Position numbers and translations under genes: made by a program. A stretch of 64,000 nt of DNA from positions 1 to 64,000 of the forward strand of contig NZ_JACLAW010000017.1 in NCBI RefSeq assembly GCF_014230315.1, in the 5' to 3' direction. The notes under the pieces are model-generated. The model saw nothing but the letters and a program-made list of their open reading frames with translations, searched no databases and was not told the origin of the DNA. Source of the stretch: Novosphingobium flavum. GTDB lineage: Bacteria > Pseudomonadota > Alphaproteobacteria > Sphingomonadales > Sphingomonadaceae. Shown piece by piece: positions 25,803 to 33,592 of this stretch (the stretch's first letter is position 1; every line of letters starts with the position of its first letter).

Positions 25803-26789
25803 TCACAGCCTCCGGCCGCAGGCGCGGTCAGGCAGTGCCAGCGACTTGCGCCCGGCGAACTCCGCATCAGACAGGGCGTTCAGGAAGGCGAGGAGACGCT
25901 CCACCTCGCTGTCGGGCAGGGCGAGGCCGTGGCGCGCAATGGCGCCGCGAAGACTCGGCGCTGAACCGTCGTGCCACCACGGCCCGGTCAGCGCGACATT
26001 GCGGAGCGACGGGGTGCGGAACTTGCCGCGATCCGCCTCGGCCCCGGTATTCTCGAAGGCGCCCTGATCGCCGCCCGCCGGGTCGGCCGGACCAAGGCGG
26101 TGGAAGCCGAGATCGGTGAACCGCGCCCCCGCGTGGCACGCGGCGCAGTCGCGGCTGAAATCCTGCTGGCCGGCGCGCGCAGCGGCCGTCATGACGCCGC
26201 GATCATAGGCGCTGCCGTAGGACACCAGCGTTCGCTCGAACGCCGCGAGCGCCTTGGCCACGGCGGCAAATTCGATCCGGCCGCCGCTGTCGGGAAAGGC
26301 GCGGCGGAACTGCGCGCGATAGCAATCGTCCTGTCCCAGCCGCGCCGCGATCTCGCCCTCGCGCCCGGCCATGCCCATTTCCACCGGATGCGTGCCGAAG
26401 ACCGGGGTAAACGCCTGTTGTTCGAGCGTTTTCGCGGCGGGATCGGCATAGGTCAGCGGCGACAGCCACGCGGCATTGGCCAGGCCGGGAACATTGCGGC
26501 GTCCGGGCTCGTCGGTAACGCCGGGATGAGTACGGTTGCCGTCGGCGAAGGCATGCTTCTGCTCATGGCAGGTCGCGCAGGCCATGGTCCCGTTGGCGGA
26601 GAGATCGGCATCGTAGAACAGCCGGCGGCCAAGCTCGACCTTGGCGGCCGTCATCGGGTTGTCCGCGGGCAAGGCCGGCGGGGCGATGCCCCCGGGCAGG
26701 TCCCAGCGCCAGGCCTGCGGCGCAGCAGCGCCGACCAGCGCCGCCGCCCCCGCCGCGAGGGCTCCCAGTCTCCAGATCAGGCCCGCCAC
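25803..26789 (-). CDS. Secreted di-heme cytochrome c peroxidase-like enzyme
   Basis: About 328 residues with an N-terminal signal/anchor (LGALAAGAAALVGAAAPQA) and two c-type heme motifs, CATCH (about residue 80) and CAACH. LGRRLFYDADLSANGTMACATC, THPGVTDEPGRRNVPGLANA and KFRTPSLRNVALTGPWWHDG are typical of the CcpA/MauG superfamily, and the Gly-Asn-Thr spacing recalls the MbnH/MXAN_0977 di-heme group. It starts with GTG 2 bp after the stop of the small secreted protein, so the pair is co-translated. Possible roles are peroxide reduction or oxidation of a partner protein or metal ligand. Confidence 0.88.
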   Translation of the reverse strand: MAGLIWRLGALAAGAAALVGAAAPQAWRWDLPGGIAPPALPADNPMTAAKVELGRRLFYDADLSANGTMACATCHEQKHAFADGNRTHPGVTDEPGRRNVPGLANAAWLSPLTYADPAAKTLEQQAFTPVFGTHPVEMGMAGREGEIAARLGQDDCYRAQFRRAFPDSGGRIEFAAVAKALAAFERTLVSYGSAYDRGVMTAAARAGQQDFSRDCAACHAGARFTDLGFHRLGPADPAGGDQGAFENTGAEADRGKFRTPSLRNVALTGPWWHDGSAPSLRGAIARHGLALPDSEVERLLAFLNALSDAEFAGRKSLALPDRACGRRL

Positions 26790-26791
26790 GG

Positions 26792-27313
26792 TCAGCGCGC
26801 GGGGATCACCAGCACGGTCGCCTGCGGCTCGCCGCTGGCGGCGATCTGCAGCGTGTAGGTTCCCGGCTCGAGCGGGAAATCGACGATCTTGCGAATGCCG
26901 CTGCACTTCGGCCCCATGCCGTGCGCGGTCGAGATCACGGCCTTGCCGGCGCTGACAAGGTCGATCCATGCCGCCGTGCCCAGCGCCACTCGGTAGATGC
27001 CGGCCTCACGGATGGTGAGGTTCGCAAGCCCGCCGCGGCTGACCGACCCGCCCGGCTTTTCAGGCCGAAGCGCAAAGCGGACGTGCGGCGTGGGCAGCAG
27101 CGCGAGGCGCGCGGCGCGCCCCGGAACAAGGCGAACGCGGGCGGCCGCTCCGGCATCGCCCGCGGCGGTCAGCGGCACGGGCGCGGCCCATGCCGCAAGC
27201 GCGCCCGTGGGCGCGATGGGGGACCGACAGGACCCCGCTCCGTCCTGCGCCGCCAGGGCGCTGCTCCACAAGGCCAGCGGCGCCAGAACGGCAAATCCCT
27301 TGAAACTCGGCAC
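26792..27313 (-). CDS. Small secreted protein of unknown function
   Basis: A protein of 173 residues with a signal peptide (FAVLAPLALWSSALAAQ). The mature part is beta-rich: RLALLPTPHVRFALRPEKPG, GGLANLTIREAGIYRVALG, AAWIDLVSAGKAVIS, then GPKCSGIRKIVDFPLEPGTY. There are two cysteines (SCRSP and PKCSG) that could form a disulfide. I recall similar proteins labelled homogentisate dioxygenase in databases, but this one is far too short for that enzyme and is exported. It sits between a di-heme peroxidase and a divergent TonB receptor, so an extracytoplasmic role with those two is likely. Confidence 0.75.
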   Translation of the reverse strand: MPSFKGFAVLAPLALWSSALAAQDGAGSCRSPIAPTGALAAWAAPVPLTAAGDAGAAARVRLVPGRAARLALLPTPHVRFALRPEKPGGSVSRGGLANLTIREAGIYRVALGTAAWIDLVSAGKAVISTAHGMGPKCSGIRKIVDFPLEPGTYTLQIAASGEPQATVLVIPAR

Positions 27314-27330
27314 AAAACCCCCGTTGCATT

Positions 27331-27352
27331 GCTATATTCCTGCAAATATAGC
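27331..27352. promoter_or_regulatory. Inverted repeat in the TonB receptor / secreted protein promoter
   Basis: GCTATATT (27331-27338) and AATATAGC (27345-27352) are perfectly complementary around a 6-bp spacer, in the 79-bp gap between two divergent genes. The position suits an operator shared by both transcripts. It does not match the Fur consensus. No regulator gene is adjacent. Confidence 0.55.
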
Positions 27353-27392
27353 GCAGCCCGTCAAACCACAACCGGTTTTCAGGGAAAACTTC

Positions 27393-29498
27393 ATGCGCCT
27401 CGTATCGACGGCCGCCCTCGCGGCCTGCCTCCTCCTTTCCGCCCCCGCCCGGGCCGAGGGCACTGACGACACGGCCGGCGATCCCTTCGCGCTCGGCCAG
27501 ATCGTCGTCACCGCGCCCGCCCCGCAGGGCATTGCTCCCGGCGGCGAAACGCTCACCGCCCCGGCCATGCAGGCCTTCCAGCGCCAGACGCTGGACGATG
27601 CGGTCAACCTGATGCCCGGCGTCGCCGCCGCGAACAGCGGCGGGACGCGCAACGAGCGGCTGATCTACGTGCGCGGGTTCGACCGGTTTCAGGTGCCGCT
27701 CTCGATCGACGGCATCCGGGTCTATCTCCCGGCCGACAACCGGCTCGATTTCGGCCGTTTCCTCGCCGCCGACATCGCCGAGGTGCAGGTCGCCAAGGGC
27801 TATGCCTCGGTGCTCGACGGGCCGGGCGCGATGGGCGGAGCGATCAACCTCGTCACCAGCAAGCCGGTCCGCGCCCTGGAAGGCGAGGTGCGCGCCGCGC
27901 TGAACCTCGGCCGCGAGGGCGAATATTCGGGCTACACCGCCTATGGCCGGATCGGCACGGCCCATGACCACTGGTATGCCCAGGCCTCCTTCGCCCGCTC
28001 GCTGCAGGATCACTGGGACCTGCCGGGCTCCTACGTTCCCACGATCGGCTCGGTTGAAGATGGGGGCCACCGCGACTTCTCGAACACGGCCGACTGGCGC
28101 CTCAACGTGAAGGCCGGCTACACGCCCAACACCACCGACGAATATTCGCTGAACTACACCCGGCAGGAAGGCTCCAAGAACGCCCCCCTGCACATCACCG
28201 ATGCCGCGTCCGCGCAGCGCAACTGGTCGTGGCCCTACTGGAATATCGACAGCCTCTATTTCCTCTCGACCACGGCGCTGGGCGACCGGGCGACGCTCAA
28301 GACCCGGATCTACACCAACACCTTCGACAACCTGCTGCGCTCGTTCGACAATGCCGCGCAGACGACCCAGACCCTCGCCCGCGCCTTCAACAGCTACTAC
28401 GCCGACAAGGCCTGGGGCGGCTCGGCCGAACTGGGCCTGCGGGTGAGCGAGGCCGACCAGCTGACCCTCGCCCTGCACTACCGCCGCGACAAGCACGTCG
28501 AATGGCAGCAGTCCTTCCCCTCGGGCTCGGCCGAGCCCCCGCAGACCGATCTGGAAGACACCTGGAGCCTCGCGGCGGAGAACCGGCTGGCGCTGTCTCC
28601 GGCGGTGACGCTGGCCATGGGGGCAAGCTATGACTGGCGCGACCTCAAGACGGCCGAGGAATACGGCACCCCGCCCGGCGGCACGGGCTCGGCCCTGTTC
28701 TCCTATCCGCTGGCCGATGCCGATGCGCTGAACGGTCAGGCCCAGCTGGTCTGGGCGCCCGGCGATGCCACCCGGATCAACGCCAGCGTCTCGTCCCGCG
28801 CCCGCTTCCCGACCATCTTCGAGCGCTTCAGCACCCAGTTCGGCACGGCAGCGTCCAACCCCGGTCTGAAGGCGGAACGCGCCACCAATGTCGAACTGGG
28901 CGGCAGCCGCCGGTTCGGCGCGGTGAAGGCCGAAGGCGCGCTGTTCTACAGCCATGTTGCAGATGCGATCGTCTCGGTCGTTCCGGCGGGCTTCCCGGCC
29001 GGCAGCAGCCAGCGGCAGAACCTTGGCGACGGCGACTACTACGGGGCCGAACTGTCCCTGACCGCCACGGTTTCGCCGGCCCTCGAACTGGGCGCCAACT
29101 ACACCTGGACTCACCGCGACTTCACCATCACCGGCGCGGCGGCCGGCACGACCGTTCCGGCCTTCGCCCTGACCGGCGTGCCCGAACACAAGGCCTTCGT
29201 CTATGCGAGCTGGCAGCCGTTCGGGCGGCTGCGGGTCCTGCCCAGTCTCGATCTCGCCTCCGACCGGATGACCGTGACCACCGGCGCCGCCTCGACGCTT
29301 TCCCCCACGGCGCCGCCGGTCCGCTATTACGAGACCGGGGGCTATGCCATCGCCAACCTGTCGCTGACCTATGCGGTCACGCCGCAGGTCGAACTCGGCA
29401 TCGCGGCGCGCAACCTGTTCGACGAATACTACGTGCTGACCGACGGCTTCCCCGAGCCGGGCCGCAGCTTTTCCCTGACCGCCAGCGCACGGTTCTGA
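27393..29498 (+). CDS. TonB-dependent outer-membrane receptor
   Basis: A protein of 701 residues with signal peptide MRLVSTAALAACLLLSAPARA and a plug domain (IVVTAPAPQGIAPGGE as a TonB-box-like start; DDAVNLMPGVAA, ERLIYVRGFDRFQVPLSIDG, IAEVQVAKGYASVLDGPGAM). The beta-barrel ends with SLTASARF and its terminal aromatic residue. ATG 27393 directly begins the signal peptide. The overall plan resembles catecholate siderophore or metal-complex receptors. It is divergent from the secreted protein and di-heme peroxidase genes. The ligand is unknown; iron, copper or another metal chelate is plausible. Confidence 0.93.
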   Translation: MRLVSTAALAACLLLSAPARAEGTDDTAGDPFALGQIVVTAPAPQGIAPGGETLTAPAMQAFQRQTLDDAVNLMPGVAAANSGGTRNERLIYVRGFDRFQVPLSIDGIRVYLPADNRLDFGRFLAADIAEVQVAKGYASVLDGPGAMGGAINLVTSKPVRALEGEVRAALNLGREGEYSGYTAYGRIGTAHDHWYAQASFARSLQDHWDLPGSYVPTIGSVEDGGHRDFSNTADWRLNVKAGYTPNTTDEYSLNYTRQEGSKNAPLHITDAASAQRNWSWPYWNIDSLYFLSTTALGDRATLKTRIYTNTFDNLLRSFDNAAQTTQTLARAFNSYYADKAWGGSAELGLRVSEADQLTLALHYRRDKHVEWQQSFPSGSAEPPQTDLEDTWSLAAENRLALSPAVTLAMGASYDWRDLKTAEEYGTPPGGTGSALFSYPLADADALNGQAQLVWAPGDATRINASVSSRARFPTIFERFSTQFGTAASNPGLKAERATNVELGGSRRFGAVKAEGALFYSHVADAIVSVVPAGFPAGSSQRQNLGDGDYYGAELSLTATVSPALELGANYTWTHRDFTITGAAAGTTVPAFALTGVPEHKAFVYASWQPFGRLRVLPSLDLASDRMTVTTGAASTLSPTAPPVRYYETGGYAIANLSLTYAVTPQVELGIAARNLFDEYYVLTDGFPEPGRSFSLTASARF

Positions 29499-29508
29499 CC
29501 GGAGCGCC

Positions 29509-30291
29509 TCAGGCCGCGACGTTGAACCGGTTGGCGTAGCGCTGGCTGACCCGGTCGACCGGCAGGATCACGCAGACGTCGATCGTGCGGAAGGCATGAT
29601 CGACGAAGGCGCCCTCGCCGAACTGGGCCCCGGTGCGCAGGTAGCCCTTGATCAGCGGCGGCAGGCTCATCAATGCGCCGCGCTCGTCATAGGAACCGCG
29701 CGCCAGCCGTTCGAGCGGGATGCCCACCCGGCCCCGCACCAGCGGCCGGGTTTCGTCCGGGGCGAGGTGGTGATGGGCAAGATAGGACAGGCCCGCGGCA
29801 TGGACCTCGGGGTCCGTACCGGGAAACGAGGCGCAGCCGAACAGGGCGGCGATGTTGTGCTGCGCCACATAGCTCGAGATGCCGCGCCACAGCAGCGAGA
29901 TCGTGTGGCTGTTGCGATGGTCGGGCAGCACGCAGGAACGGCCGAGTTCAAGCAGGTCGCCGGTCCGCCTTGTCCGGCGCAGCAAGGGCCGCAGATCGAA
30001 TTCGGTGCTGGAGTAGAAGCCGCCATGCCGCCGCGCCACGGATTCGCGCAGCAGGCGATAGGTGCCGACCACCTGCGCAGCACCGCTGCCGCAATCCTCG
30101 CACGTCACCAGCAGGTGATCGCAGAACGCGTCGAACGGATCGCGTTCGAGCCGTAGGCCGGGTTCGCGCCCTTCGGCGCCCATCTCTTCGACGAACACCT
30201 GCCAGCGCAGGTGCTGCACGGCGGCGAGATCGCCGGCATTGCGGGCGAGCCTGACTGACAGGCGGTGCGTTTCCGATGCGTTCTGGGACAT
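29509..30291 (-). CDS. olsB: L-ornithine N-alpha-acyltransferase (ornithine lipid synthesis)
   Basis: A GNAT-fold acyltransferase of 260 residues. VVGTYRLLRESVARRHGGFY, STEFDLRPLL, LLELGRSCVLPDHRNSHTIS and FGCASFPGTDPEVHAAGLSY are the hallmark OlsB stretches. The C-terminus has SLPPLIKGYLRTGAQFGEGA. OlsB transfers a 3-hydroxyacyl group from ACP to ornithine, making lyso-ornithine lipid, which OlsA then acylates. No olsA is nearby. ATG 30291 is chosen for its AAGGAACC site; a longer frame begins at 30366. It sits beside the DGTS genes, so both phosphorus-free lipids are encoded together. Confidence 0.87.
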   Translation of the reverse strand: MSQNASETHRLSVRLARNAGDLAAVQHLRWQVFVEEMGAEGREPGLRLERDPFDAFCDHLLVTCEDCGSGAAQVVGTYRLLRESVARRHGGFYSSTEFDLRPLLRRTRRTGDLLELGRSCVLPDHRNSHTISLLWRGISSYVAQHNIAALFGCASFPGTDPEVHAAGLSYLAHHHLAPDETRPLVRGRVGIPLERLARGSYDERGALMSLPPLIKGYLRTGAQFGEGAFVDHAFRTIDVCVILPVDRVSQRYANRFNVAA

Positions 30292-30384
30292 GGCGGTTCC
30301 TTCACCACTCGCCGTAATGAGCGGCGATGACGGCGTGGTGGCACTTTCATGGCGATCAGGTGTCATGACGCTGACGCGGGCCCG

Positions 30385-31032
30385 TCAGCCGATCCGGGTG
30401 AGGACGACGTACTGGTAATAGCCGCCCATCGCGTCGCGCGCGTCGCCGGAGAGCCCGCAGGGTCCGCCGACCATCAGGGCATGGCCCGCCAGCGAACGGC
30501 GCGGCGCGACATGGAACCGGGCCAGCCAGGCCAGCAGCGAACGGCGCGCGAAACCGGGCAAGCCGTCCATCGCCCCGAAATCCACGATGTGGAGCGATCC
30601 GCCGGGCTGGATCATCCGGCAGGCGTTGGCCACCGCCTGTTCCCATTCGGGGATCATCGAGGTGCAGTAGGACAGGATCACCCGGTCGAACCGCTCGCGC
30701 CCGAACAGGTGGCGGGGATCGAAGGCGGCGGCGTCGCCCAGCGCCAGGCTGGCGTCTGCGCCCAGCCGCGTCTGGGCCGATTTCAGCATCTCGGCGGAAA
30801 TATCGAGGCCGAACAGCGAAGCCCTGGGCCAGCGCCGTCGCACCATGGCCAGGTTGCGCCCGGTCCCGCAGCCGATTTCGAGCACGCTGCCGCCGCCGTC
30901 CAGCCGCAGATCGCCGATCATCCGGTCCCGCCCGAACAGGTAGTACTTGCGGGTCAGGTCGTAGACATGACGCTGCCAGCGATAGGATTCGTCCATCAGC
31001 GCGGCATGTTCGTCCCGTGCGGCGGGGGTCAT
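30385..31032 (-). CDS. btaB: DGTS N-methyltransferase
   Basis: A class I SAM methyltransferase of 215 residues. The N-terminal helix RWQRHVYDLTRKYYLFGRDR is typical of BtaB. SAM motif I is SVLEIGCGTGRNL, motif II/III LFGLDISAEML and DRVILSYCTSMIP, and post-motif GSLHIVDFGAM. It trimethylates the homoserine head group made by BtaA to give the betaine lipid DGTS. ATG 31032 overlaps the btaA stop by 4 bp, supporting the pair. Confidence 0.9.
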   Translation of the reverse strand: MTPAARDEHAALMDESYRWQRHVYDLTRKYYLFGRDRMIGDLRLDGGGSVLEIGCGTGRNLAMVRRRWPRASLFGLDISAEMLKSAQTRLGADASLALGDAAAFDPRHLFGRERFDRVILSYCTSMIPEWEQAVANACRMIQPGGSLHIVDFGAMDGLPGFARRSLLAWLARFHVAPRRSLAGHALMVGGPCGLSGDARDAMGGYYQYVVLTRIG

Positions 31033-32264
31033 GACTTCAGCCGGTAGAGGTGCAGACCGCCATAGATCGACGAGCGGTCCCGCCGGATCAATTCGCGCGC
31101 CTGCTCGGGCGAATAGGCCCAGCGGTCGAGGATCGCTGCCGGCACCCGGCCCGGCAGTAGGGTTTCCTCGGCGGCCGTGCGGAACAGCACGCGGGCGCCG
31201 GGCCGCGCCGTGCGCGTGATCTCGCGCCACAGCGCCGTGAGCTGGCCATCATCCATCCAGTCCTGCGCATCGAGCAGCACGTAGCGGTCAAGGCTCGCAT
31301 CGCCCTGCCGGGCGAGATGGTCGGTCATATTGGCATGGCGCACGTCCAGCCGATCGATCCGCTCGCGCAGCACGGCATGGTTGGCGGCCTCGAGATAGGG
31401 CGGCACCGGGGCGTCGGGCGCGCGCCCATAACCGCGCGAGAAGGCCTGCCAGGCGAAATAGTTGTCGCTGACCGCAAAGTCGCAGGCCAGTTTCTCCAGC
31501 CGTTGGCGCAGCACCACGGCCATGCGCTCGTTTCCGGCCAGCGCCTCGTATTGCGCCGGGGGGATGCCAAGCCCGAACAGGGATACGGGCAGGCTGGTCA
31601 GCCAGCGGATGAAGGCCCGGTCGAACACCGGGGCAAAGCGTTCCTCGAACACCCGGCGCTGCCCTTCGAGCGACCCGGCCCCCAGGATCTCCCGCGGATC
31701 GACCCCGTGCAGCCGCGCGACCAAGTGTGCCGCGCCGATGAAACCGCCAAGCAGGCCGCGCTTGTAGATGCCCTTGCCGAAGCCGCCGATCCGGCGCCGG
31801 CCGACCAGGTCGCGCCCCTCCCAGTATTGCCGGGTCGGCTCGTCGAGATGGGGACGCAACAGGTCCCGATAGGCCGCGATGTTGGCCTCGCTGTCGGCCT
31901 CGACGAAGAAGCGGCGCAAGTGATCATGACCGGGCAGGTGGCGCACGGCCGCGATCTTGAGCCGGTTGAGCGCGACATGGGCCGTATTGAGGTCGACCGC
32001 CGTCACCTGCGCCGGATTGGCCACGAGGTAGGACAAGGCATTGCACCCGCCGCTGGCAATGGTGACCACGCGGTGATCGGGGCCGATCTCCAGCGCGGCC
32101 ATGTCGATCACCGGGTCTTCCCAGATCTGGGCATAGACCAGGCCCCGGAAAGCAAAGGCGAAGGCCTTGTCGAGCAGGCGCTCCCCTGCCTGCGCATCGC
32201 GGCGGACCACGGCCGGCACGATGTGATCGGTCGCCCGGCGGCGCGCGTTCATTGCCCTGACCAT
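31029..32264 (-). CDS. btaA: SAM:diacylglycerol 3-amino-3-carboxypropyltransferase
   Basis: A DUF3419 protein of 411 residues. FAFAFRGLVYAQIWEDPVID, VVTIASGGCNALSYL (SAM-binding), PAQVTAVDLNTAHVALNRLK and GNERMAVVLRQRLEKLACDF are the family hallmarks. It moves the aminocarboxypropyl group of SAM onto diacylglycerol, the first step of DGTS synthesis. A later ATG at 32252 is possible. It is the first gene of the leftward btaA-btaB(-olsB) group, about 130 bp downstream of tandem Pho-box-like repeats. In other bacteria DGTS replaces phospholipid when phosphate is scarce. Confidence 0.92.
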   Translation of the reverse strand: MVRAMNARRRATDHIVPAVVRRDAQAGERLLDKAFAFAFRGLVYAQIWEDPVIDMAALEIGPDHRVVTIASGGCNALSYLVANPAQVTAVDLNTAHVALNRLKIAAVRHLPGHDHLRRFFVEADSEANIAAYRDLLRPHLDEPTRQYWEGRDLVGRRRIGGFGKGIYKRGLLGGFIGAAHLVARLHGVDPREILGAGSLEGQRRVFEERFAPVFDRAFIRWLTSLPVSLFGLGIPPAQYEALAGNERMAVVLRQRLEKLACDFAVSDNYFAWQAFSRGYGRAPDAPVPPYLEAANHAVLRERIDRLDVRHANMTDHLARQGDASLDRYVLLDAQDWMDDGQLTALWREITRTARPGARVLFRTAAEETLLPGRVPAAILDRWAYSPEQARELIRRDRSSIYGGLHLYRLKS

Positions 32265-32392
32265 GGCTCAGATCGCCGGAAACGCGGGCAGGCGGCGGAA
32301 TTGGCAAGGCATGAACGGAAAGACCCTTTTGTGGTTCGAAGGGCTCTTACGACCCGGCTGTGGCACCGCCGTTGCGGAACCGGGAAAGTTCC

Positions 32393-32421
32393 GCGTCAGC
32401 TTCCCGTCATGGCCGCGACAG
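32393..32421 (-). promoter_or_regulatory. Degenerate tandem Pho-box-like repeats upstream of btaA
   Basis: Reading on the minus strand: CTGTCGC (32421-32415), ATGACGG (32410-32404) and CTGACGC (32399-32393), each separated by 4 bp and so repeating every 11 bp, as Pho boxes do. All keep the TG(A/T)C core of CTGTCAT. The copies are weaker than the box at 36077, but the spacing and the btaA target make PhoB control plausible. The 258-bp gap 32265-32522 holds nothing else I can support. Confidence 0.5.
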
Positions 32422-32522
32422 CACCATGGCGCCTGAACGACACGGGCTGGCCGCGGGATGCCGACAGGATCGCATGGCCCGCCGACCAGCGCCGGACATG
32501 GGTTTAGCCCCCGGGGCTCGCC

Positions 32523-33581
32523 TCACGACGTGTAGAGCTGGCGAAGCCGCGCGATGTCCTGCGGGCTCAGCCCGATCTCGGCGCGCAGGTAGCCATCGAC
32601 CCCGCCCCACCTGTCCTTGATCTCGGCATAGGCGAAGTCGAGGAACGGCTGGCCGTCCGCGGTCTTGAGCGGCGGCGGCGTGCTGTAGCGCGGATCGCCC
32701 TGGTAGTGCGCGAACATGGCCGCGACCGGATCGCCCGCATGCTGCGCCGGATCGATGCGCGGCATCTCGAACTCGGGCCGGCGATAGCGGGTCGAGAGGT
32801 GATAGTCGGTCACGATCGCGGCGTAGTCCGTGCCCAGCGCGGAGAGGATCACGGCGGTGGCGAAGCCGGTCCGGTCCTGTCCCGCCGAGCAGTTGTAGGC
32901 CAGCGGGGCCTCCTGCCGCAGCAGCTTTGCGAAAATCTGCCGCAGCTGGGGCGCCATCATGGCCGGCAGGTTGCGATAGGTCGCCTCCATGCCGCCGGCC
33001 ACGCCCAGCTTGCCCATCGAATAGCCCACGGCCGTATAGGGCACGCCGTCCACCCGGCTCGGGGCCAGCACCCGCTCCTCATCGGAACGCAGGTCGATCA
33101 TGTTGGCGAGGCCGAGCGCGCGGATCCGCTCCTGATCCGCCGCGGTGATCAGCGGCGTGCCGCCGGAGCGATAGATCATCCCCCATTTGACGTGGCGGCC
33201 ATTGGCGGCGGGATAGCCGCCGATGTCGCGGAAGTTGGAGCCGGCCTCGAGCGGGATCACCCGCTCGGCCACGGCGGCCACATCGCCAGTCCGCACATCG
33301 CGCAGCAGGACGTAGCTGCGCGATGTCCCCGTGCCGGCGATCTCGGCCTTGCCGTCGGCGTCGCGTGCCGCAACCAGCCGCGCGGACTTGAGCGTGGCAT
33401 CGGCGCGATCGGCGACGAATACGTCGACCGGCCCCCGCGACTGCCATGTCACTACCAGGGCCTCGCCCCGGCGCTGGACCATGGGCTCGGCGGGGGGCGC
33501 CGCCAGCGCCGGGGCGGCGGTGAGGCTCCCGGCCGCCAGGAGCGCGAAAGCGACGCGGCGGCGTGCAAACATGCGGATCAT
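32523..33581 (-). CDS. Secreted tyrosine-protein-phosphatase-like enzyme
   Basis: A protein of 352 residues with a signal peptide (RRRVAFALLAAGSLTAAPALA). A beta-rich N-terminal part (about 30-105) precedes a phosphatase domain with GSNFRDIGGYPAANGRHVKW, YRSGGTPLITAADQERIRAL, NMIDLRSDEER and the signature NCSAGQDRTG (Cys231, Arg237). This is the CX5R motif of LipA-type bacterial phosphatases. The usual His before Cys is Asn and the usual Lys before Asp is Gln. ATG 33581 has a GAGG site. Its 5' end nearly overlaps the TonB receptor stop, so the two form one operon behind the Pho box. An exported phosphomonoester or phosphoinositide phosphatase is likely. Confidence 0.88.
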   Translation of the reverse strand: MIRMFARRRVAFALLAAGSLTAAPALAAPPAEPMVQRRGEALVVTWQSRGPVDVFVADRADATLKSARLVAARDADGKAEIAGTGTSRSYVLLRDVRTGDVAAVAERVIPLEAGSNFRDIGGYPAANGRHVKWGMIYRSGGTPLITAADQERIRALGLANMIDLRSDEERVLAPSRVDGVPYTAVGYSMGKLGVAGGMEATYRNLPAMMAPQLRQIFAKLLRQEAPLAYNCSAGQDRTGFATAVILSALGTDYAAIVTDYHLSTRYRRPEFEMPRIDPAQHAGDPVAAMFAHYQGDPRYSTPPPLKTADGQPFLDFAYAEIKDRWGGVDGYLRAEIGLSPQDIARLRQLYTS

Positions 33582-33592
33582 CGGATTTCGCC

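Noticed and set aside
26792..27313. Homogentisate 1,2-dioxygenase or MbnP copper-binding protein
   Set aside because: Too short and exported for homogentisate dioxygenase; only two cysteines and no four-Cys pattern for MbnP.
27060..29189. A 709-codon frame antisense to the TonB receptor
   Set aside because: Shadow frame with no signal peptide or domain; the receptor is clear on the plus strand.
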